Shown one piece after another: positions 59,193 to 64,000 of a stretch of DNA of 64,000 nt. The stretch comes from Glaciecola flavus. GTDB lineage: Bacteria; Pseudomonadota; Gammaproteobacteria; Enterobacterales; Alteromonadaceae. The stretch covers positions 62,001 to 126,000 of the forward strand of contig NZ_JBHRSW010000004.1 in the NCBI RefSeq assembly GCF_042646125.1. The letters are read 5' to 3'. Under the pieces are notes generated by a model. It did no database searches, was not told the origin of the DNA, and saw nothing but the letters and a program-made list of their open reading frames with translations. The position numbers and the translations under genes are program-made. The first letter of the stretch is position 1; each line of letters begins with the position of its first letter.

Positions 59193-61571
59193 TCAAAAGT
59201 CTTTTTGTGTGTACGGCTGCTCTATATTCGCTGTTTGCTCACGTACTTTTTTTATTTCTTCCGCTGATACATGACCGTCGATGTCAGCAGCATTCCCCCA
59301 ACTATTCCTTATGTAAGTAGCAATAGCCGCCAGTTCTTCATTATCAATATCAGGGTGGTTTTTCAAACCAGGCATAACAGCCGGCGTATTAATAAGTCGT
59401 TTATTCACCCAAATCGGTCCAGACAATCCATGTAACAGTACTTTACCCAATCTTTCCTTACTTTCAATCACCCATTCACTTGACCAAAATGTTGGTCCTA
59501 ATCCGTCCACGCCATCACCGTTAACACCGTGGCAACCAGCACAAGCTGCTTTTCCGTTGTACAAAGCTTTGCCTTTGTCATATAAAGCTTGCCCTAAACT
59601 GGAGAGCTGCGCGCGGTTAGTTCGCTCTTCAGGCCGCTTACCCAAGTTATTCATTATATTCATAAAAACTGAATTGTTTATCCGCTCTCTATACCCAGCC
59701 AAAAATCTTGCCGATTCTGTTCCTAAACCACTGGCTACAGCTTCTGCAACTAAGGGTAAACCAGAAAAGCTTTCAAGCGTATTAAAAGACACTAAAAATT
59801 TCTCTGGCGCATCAAAAGCGTACATATAAGCAGCGGCATTAAGGCTTAACTCAAAATTACCAGCCATTTCCTTTAGCAAGGCTTCAATAAAAGCGGTGTG
59901 TACATTTTTAGGCAACAGCACAGCCGTCGCGACCGCCGCAACTTTCACCTTAGTGTGAGTGTCACTGAGCGCATTCAGTGCCGTTTTTAAATCGACAGCC
60001 TGCAATCCATATAAGCTCCATAAGGCATTCACTTTAGCTCGGTGGTCGTGGGTATTTGAAAGCAATGCTTTGATGTCTGGTACAACGCTGACGTCATTAC
60101 TCTGCACAATTAGTCGCCTTGCGGTGTCTCTCCACCAACCATTCTCATGTGCCAGATACGGCACCAGCTGCTTGCTATTTAGTGAGTGTAACTGAGGTTG
60201 ACTAGCCAGCGCTTTTTCGGAATAACGCAAGCGATAAATACGTCCCATGGTATTGTTGTGCTTATCAAGTTCACGTGCGTGAATTTGCTCGCTCAGATAT
60301 GTGGTCAAAAATTCTTTGTGTTGAAGGATACCGTGATACATATCCAACAAATAGAGGGAGCCATCAGGTGCTGTATATAAGTTTACTGGCCGAAAACGCT
60401 CATCCTTAGAAGCCAGTATTTCTTTATTTGGAAAAACCTCGATACCACTCAATTCCCCCTGATTTTCTTGAATATATCGCGCCGAAATCAAATTACCAGC
60501 GGGTTCTGGGGTTATCGCCATCCCATAGTACTGTTCAGGGAAGTTGTCACCTCGATAAACAACACTGCCACTCGCGGCCGTAAAACCTCTCAACTTTCCC
60601 CAGTGCTCTCCTTGCTCTTGAATAAGGATACCGTCCATATAACCACGATTAACGCCAGGATTCATTCTGACTGAATAAATCAAATTGCTACCGATCCACT
60701 TGGCTGGCATTTTCGGCCAATATTCTGGGTTGTGCCGCAACGCGCCCGGCATTAGGTATTCCCCACTAATCGGAGAGCTATTGCCATTGTGGTAGAGGCG
60801 ACCATAGTCGTCCATGGATAAGCCCCACTGCCCTCGCCAATCGCTTTTCGCTTTTACTAAAATCCAATATTGATTTCTGTATATTTCGGTCGACGAGCTC
60901 GGAATAACACCACTATGTGGTACAACGCGATACTTATCGGCACTTTTTGCATTGTAATACCAGTTATCCATACCATACAGCATGGTATTTGGCTTGTGTT
61001 CTAAGTTACCACCTTTAGCATAGTCTGGGTCAGCGACTTCGCGAATACCCGCAGAAATTATACCATTCTCTTCGATAACTTCGGCGAAAAACAGCTGTGT
61101 ATGATCCGCGTAAAATATGCCCCCTTTCACCAAGGCTATCGTTCTGGGTAAAACAATGTCACTTAGAAACACCGTGCGTTTATCAACTTTACCATCGCCG
61201 TCGACGTCCTCTAACACAGCGATATTTCCTTCTGGCACATGTTCGCCCGTGCCCTGTGTATCAGGCATATAACGAGTCATTTCTGCCACCCACATACGCC
61301 CATTGCCATCAAAACTCATTGCTACGGGATTAAACACATTCGGTTCGGCTACAACATTTTCTATCGCAAACCCTTCTTGAACAACAAAAGCATCTAGCGC
61401 TTGCACCACACTCAAAATGGGTGCAGGGGGGATCTTATCTTTAGGCACAATATCTTTCATCACGTGACTCGGGCGGTCACCTTTGTTTTTGGTTGGGGTG
61501 CTTGCGTACGACACGCTGGCTTGGAAAACGAGGCAAAACAAAACAAGAAATATACTTGTCTCTTTAAGCAT
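59193..61571 (-). CDS. c-type-cytochrome dehydrogenase-like protein (PVC-type)
   Basis: A 792-residue exported protein. After a signal peptide (ending VSYAS) come beta-propeller-like repeats (FNPVAMSFDGNGRMWVAEM, NLYTAPDGSLYLLDMYHGI) as in 'PVC-type heme-binding CxxCH' or membrane-bound dehydrogenase proteins, a HEAT-like helical region (~480-640) and a C-terminal cytochrome c domain with CAGCHG (Cys677, Cys680, His681) and a distal Met in AVMPGLKNH. Family members are most common in planctomycetes and marine Bacteroidetes, and the sugar or other substrate is unknown. ATG 61571 gives a clean signal peptide; an upstream TTG at 61610 is less likely. Confidence 0.82.
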   Translation of the reverse strand: MLKETSIFLVLFCLVFQASVSYASTPTKNKGDRPSHVMKDIVPKDKIPPAPILSVVQALDAFVVQEGFAIENVVAEPNVFNPVAMSFDGNGRMWVAEMTRYMPDTQGTGEHVPEGNIAVLEDVDGDGKVDKRTVFLSDIVLPRTIALVKGGIFYADHTQLFFAEVIEENGIISAGIREVADPDYAKGGNLEHKPNTMLYGMDNWYYNAKSADKYRVVPHSGVIPSSSTEIYRNQYWILVKAKSDWRGQWGLSMDDYGRLYHNGNSSPISGEYLMPGALRHNPEYWPKMPAKWIGSNLIYSVRMNPGVNRGYMDGILIQEQGEHWGKLRGFTAASGSVVYRGDNFPEQYYGMAITPEPAGNLISARYIQENQGELSGIEVFPNKEILASKDERFRPVNLYTAPDGSLYLLDMYHGILQHKEFLTTYLSEQIHARELDKHNNTMGRIYRLRYSEKALASQPQLHSLNSKQLVPYLAHENGWWRDTARRLIVQSNDVSVVPDIKALLSNTHDHRAKVNALWSLYGLQAVDLKTALNALSDTHTKVKVAAVATAVLLPKNVHTAFIEALLKEMAGNFELSLNAAAYMYAFDAPEKFLVSFNTLESFSGLPLVAEAVASGLGTESARFLAGYRERINNSVFMNIMNNLGKRPEERTNRAQLSSLGQALYDKGKALYNGKAACAGCHGVNGDGVDGLGPTFWSSEWVIESKERLGKVLLHGLSGPIWVNKRLINTPAVMPGLKNHPDIDNEELAAIATYIRNSWGNAADIDGHVSAEEIKKVREQTANIEQPYTQKDF

Positions 61572-61691
61572 ATTCAGCGCCAGAGTTTTCGGAGCAATAG
61601 TCTTGTTCAATATCTTTGTTTTCCTTACCTATTGTGCGCCCATCATTAGACCTAATGCACAGCCGTTATCAACTGCGCAATACTACCTTAC

Positions 61692-62609
61692 TTACTGGAT
61701 ACTTTTATTTGCGCGTATCCAATATGCAATGTACCAAAATACCCCACCCAGTATGAGCGAATAGACACTCACTTTAGCCATTATGGCATCGAACCAACTA
61801 AAAGCCTCCAATACGATTTGGCTATTTTGTATAAAAATAATACCCTTTTTATCATAAAACGTAACTAAGCCAAAATAATCAGACAGTGTATTAGACAAAT
61901 AAGCGACATCAATGCCAAACAAACTTTCAGCCATAAATTCCAACAAAAACACAGTCAAAATAGGCAGTATTGCCCAAAGTGCCGGCGCCTTATTTGCGTA
62001 TGCAGAGGCCATGAGTAGCCATGTGTAGACAGGAAAAAGCCATAAAAAAAATGGCACGATATGCAGGTATATTAAACCAAGCGTACTAAACACCCCAGCT
62101 TCAAGCATCCTCTTTAGCACTTCAACCTGATCGTTTAAAAAGGTCACGGCAAGGACACCAGATATCAACCAGACCAAAAGCACCAAAACTGCAAATACGG
62201 TCACAAACACCAAAGGAATACATAAAGCGCCCATAAATACCTTCACTGCTAAGGTCTTAAGATCTGAAAATGGTAAAGAGCGCCAGAACATTACAGACAA
62301 ATCTTTTCTGTCGTCGTACAAACAGTGAGTAAAATAACTAAACTGCGCGAAAATCATGGTCACCACAAAGGGTAAGAACAACATTAAAATGCCAGAAAAT
62401 ACAATAAGGCTATAATTTGACCAATCTGCACTGTTCTGTATAAGCAAGACCTCCTCTAATCTTTTTATCTGATAGCTATCGAGACTCACAGCACCCAGCG
62501 CTAGCATGCTTAAAGCCAATAGAGCAATGATGATTGGTTGCCACACAACCATTCGCTTAAATTCCCAAAATTCGCGTTGCACCGCTATAATAAAAGATGA
62601 AACATTCAT
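61692..62609 (-). CDS. ABC-2-type transporter permease
   Basis: A 305-residue inner-membrane protein with six membrane segments and the large first periplasmic loop seen in ABC permeases that partner GntR/YtrA operons. The first segment begins EFWEFKRMVVWQPIIIALLAL. Substrate unknown. It overlaps the ATP-binding gene by four bases, completing a GntR-ATPase-permease operon. Confidence 0.8.
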   Translation of the reverse strand: MNVSSFIIAVQREFWEFKRMVVWQPIIIALLALSMLALGAVSLDSYQIKRLEEVLLIQNSADWSNYSLIVFSGILMLFLPFVVTMIFAQFSYFTHCLYDDRKDLSVMFWRSLPFSDLKTLAVKVFMGALCIPLVFVTVFAVLVLLVWLISGVLAVTFLNDQVEVLKRMLEAGVFSTLGLIYLHIVPFFLWLFPVYTWLLMASAYANKAPALWAILPILTVFLLEFMAESLFGIDVAYLSNTLSDYFGLVTFYDKKGIIFIQNSQIVLEAFSWFDAIMAKVSVYSLILGGVFWYIAYWIRANKSIQ

Positions 62610-63466
62610 GCATTTGACTCCTGTCCAATAACGCCTACAAAAATATCGACCAGTGTTGGTGTACTCACTTTACCCAGAGATGGCAGATTGGGGCTAAGGT
62701 TTGCATCGAATAACATTGAGTGCATACCCATCATACTTTGACAATAAAGAGGATGATGAGACTTGGCGAGTTCCACAGAGTGATTATCAACTTGAACCAG
62801 TTTGTATTTTTCACGAATGTAATCAGTGCTTTCACTAAGCAAAATTCGACCATCGTGGATAAATGAAACATGCGTCAAAATATTTTCAATTTCTTCAATC
62901 TGATGCGTTGTAATCAGTATTGCTTTATCTTCAGAATAAAAGTTTTCGAGTAAATGGCTATAAAACTGGCGTCTAGAGACAATATCAAGACCCAGTGTAG
63001 GTTCATCTAAAATAAGGACTTTTGCATCGATAGCCATAATTAGCGCTAAGTGCAATTGAGCAACCATGCCTTTGGATAGCGTTTTTATCTTAGCTTGCAT
63101 AGGAATCTTTGTTTTCGCTAAAAATGCCTTTGACTTTTCGAGATCAAAGTTGGGGTGCACACCACACATATACTTCAGCGCTTGACTTACTTTCAACCAA
63201 TTAGGCAATACCGCCACATCCGAAACATAAGCAAGATCGCGAAGCATGGCATGGCGATTCTTTTTGGGGTTGTGCCCAAGCACATCAATACTACCCTCAT
63301 ATGGACGTAAACCAAGTATGGCTTGAAGGCAGGTTGTTTTGCCTGCACCATTTGGACCAACCAAGCCCATTATTTGCCCAGCTTCCAATGACAGCGACAG
63401 CCCTTTTAAGACTGCTTTATTTTGGTAAGATTTAGTTAAACCTTCGACTTGAATGAGTGGATTCAT
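62606..63466 (-). CDS. ABC transporter ATP-binding protein
   Basis: A 286-residue ATPase: Walker A GPNGAGKTT, Q-loop, signature LSKGMVAQLHLALIMAI, Walker B VLILDEPTLGLD and switch His in ITTHQ. The C-terminal ~70 residues beyond the usual domain may bind the permease. It starts inside the end of the GntR gene by four bases and overlaps the permease at its end. Confidence 0.92.
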   Translation of the reverse strand: MNPLIQVEGLTKSYQNKAVLKGLSLSLEAGQIMGLVGPNGAGKTTCLQAILGLRPYEGSIDVLGHNPKKNRHAMLRDLAYVSDVAVLPNWLKVSQALKYMCGVHPNFDLEKSKAFLAKTKIPMQAKIKTLSKGMVAQLHLALIMAIDAKVLILDEPTLGLDIVSRRQFYSHLLENFYSEDKAILITTHQIEEIENILTHVSFIHDGRILLSESTDYIREKYKLVQVDNHSVELAKSHHPLYCQSMMGMHSMLFDANLSPNLPSLGKVSTPTLVDIFVGVIGQESNA

Positions 63467-63825
63467 AGTTTGCCTCCACTGCCTTTTGGCAATAAGTCAT
63501 CCAAGGACAAATGAAAGCGAGAGATTTTTTCTAGTACCCTTGGCCACTCATGCGTTAAGAAGTTGCTTCGCTCCCTTTCTAAAATATCTAGCTGCGCTCC
63601 GGCGCGCACAAATAAACCCTTGCCACGCACTTTTTCTACAATATTTTCGTCTTGCAACATTTGATATGCCTTCGAAATGGTAATGGGGTTGAGTTCATAT
63701 TCTGCTGAAACGCGCCGTACAGAAGGTAAAGCTTCGCCCTCCAAGATATGCCCATCAATTATCCGCTGGATGACCTCTTGGTATAATTGAATATAGATTG
63801 GCGAGTCAGTTTGCCAATGTTTCAC
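63463..63825 (-). CDS. GntR-family regulator (YtrA subfamily)
   Basis: A 120-residue regulator with a winged helix-turn-helix (IYIQLYQEVIQRIIDGHILEG, in pieces; LPSVRRVSAEYELNPITISKAYQML) and a short C-terminal dimerisation tail, as in YtrA. Such repressors control an ABC transporter encoded next to them. GTG 63825 is chosen because GGGAG lies nine bases upstream; the longer frame to 63855 has no ribosome site. The candidate operator at 63857-63874 fits autoregulation. Confidence 0.87.
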   Translation of the reverse strand: MKHWQTDSPIYIQLYQEVIQRIIDGHILEGEALPSVRRVSAEYELNPITISKAYQMLQDENIVEKVRGKGLFVRAGAQLDILERERSNFLTHEWPRVLEKISRFHLSLDDLLPKGSGGKL

Positions 63826-63856
63826 AGTATTGCACTCCCGACGTTTAAGATGCAAT

Positions 63857-63874
63857 TGGTGTTTTACATCACCA
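63857..63874 (-). promoter_or_regulatory. Candidate GntR operator
   Basis: Inverted repeat TGGTG-N8-CACCA just upstream of the GntR ribosome site, in the right place for self-repression. YtrA-type sites are palindromic, but no second copy was found to confirm it. Confidence 0.45.
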
Positions 63875-63943
63875 GTACACTAAAACGCAAGTAAAATTTT
63901 AAAGGAAATGAATTGTTTTAAAATATGGGCGAGGTTTATTTTT

Positions 63944-63969
63944 TAGGGTCTGCTGGCCTTTGGTGTACA
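63944..63969 (+). repeat. Dispersed short repeat, copy 4
   Basis: Contains GGGTCTGCTGGCCTTTGGTG near the window end. It is closest to copy 2 (shared CCTTTGGTGTACA). What follows is cut by the window edge, so a longer element cannot be excluded. Confidence 0.55.
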
Positions 63970-64000
63970 ATTTTGCAGCGGTTTGTGCTTCATTTATACA

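Noticed and set aside
1..64000. CRISPR arrays, tRNA or rRNA genes, prophage or integrase genes
   Set aside because: I saw no regularly spaced repeat series, no tRNA-like arms or conserved rRNA segments and no phage or integrase proteins. A covariance-model scan would be needed to exclude small RNAs.

Overview
The window looks like chromosomal DNA of a moderately low-GC marine gammaproteobacterium of the Alteromonadales, close in content to Paraglaciecola, Aliiglaciecola or Catenovulum. The reasons are family-level: CysB, class I fumarase, PabB, NudL, YejK, YejL, a PbgA-like protein, RmuC, SrmB-type helicase and TrhO are typical gammaproteobacterial housekeeping genes, and they sit beside a GH50 beta-agarase, a ThuA/3-keto-glycoside hydrolase fusion and a DM13 lipoprotein, which are typical of marine polysaccharide degraders. 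I saw no tRNA, rRNA, transposase, integrase or CRISPR array.

Layout. 1-2630: end of a purine/urate catabolic operon (3' end of 5-hydroxyisourate hydrolase, guanine deaminase, membrane urate oxidase fused to cytochrome c). 2659-13062: housekeeping genes (flavin reductase, a Crp/Fnr remnant, ABM monooxygenase, PpiC, RmuC, fumarase, PabB, CoA pyrophosphatase, CysB, a small histidine kinase and its unknown partner). 13188-20692: carbohydrate island with a sugar-binding lipoprotein, ThuA-DUF1080, DM13 lipoprotein, GH50 agarase and a phytanoyl-CoA dioxygenase-like enzyme. 20806-28539: MOSC protein, DEAD-box helicase, then a TetR-controlled MMPL/LolA-like/outer-membrane export operon whose two promoters carry the same palindrome. 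28713-44633: small enzymes, a response regulator with a TPR tail, PfkA, M61 and M23 peptidases, a PTPS-like protein, YejK, YejL and a PbgA-like membrane protein.

44841-55417 is the most interesting part. Nine tightly packed or overlapping plus-strand genes encode an outer-membrane barrel, a processive-type GT2, a GT87-like multi-membrane-span transferase, a 777-residue FAD/membrane/ferredoxin fusion, a DPM-like GT2, a DUF547 protein, a DUF2064 (TIGR04282-like) transferase, an ArsM-type arsenite methyltransferase with all four expected cysteines, and a radical SAM enzyme whose cysteine motif is not the one I associate with ArsS. I read it as a candidate organoarsenic (arsenosugar or arsenic-bearing glycan/lipid) pathway; the product is inference. 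It ends at a strong bidirectional terminator shared with a cold-shock gene.

55473-64000: cold-shock protein, GmhB, a ~201-bp foldback element with near-identical terminal inverted repeats, a second response-regulator/TPR gene paralogous to the one at 32436, a divergent peptide deformylase, a large c-type-cytochrome dehydrogenase-like protein, and a GntR/ABC-transporter operon.

Non-coding structure is unusually rich: a perfect 49-bp inverted repeat (37749-37898) with a decayed half copy at 30564-30610, four copies of a short GGGTCTGTTGACC-type repeat, the foldback element at 56653-56853, and paired TetR operators.
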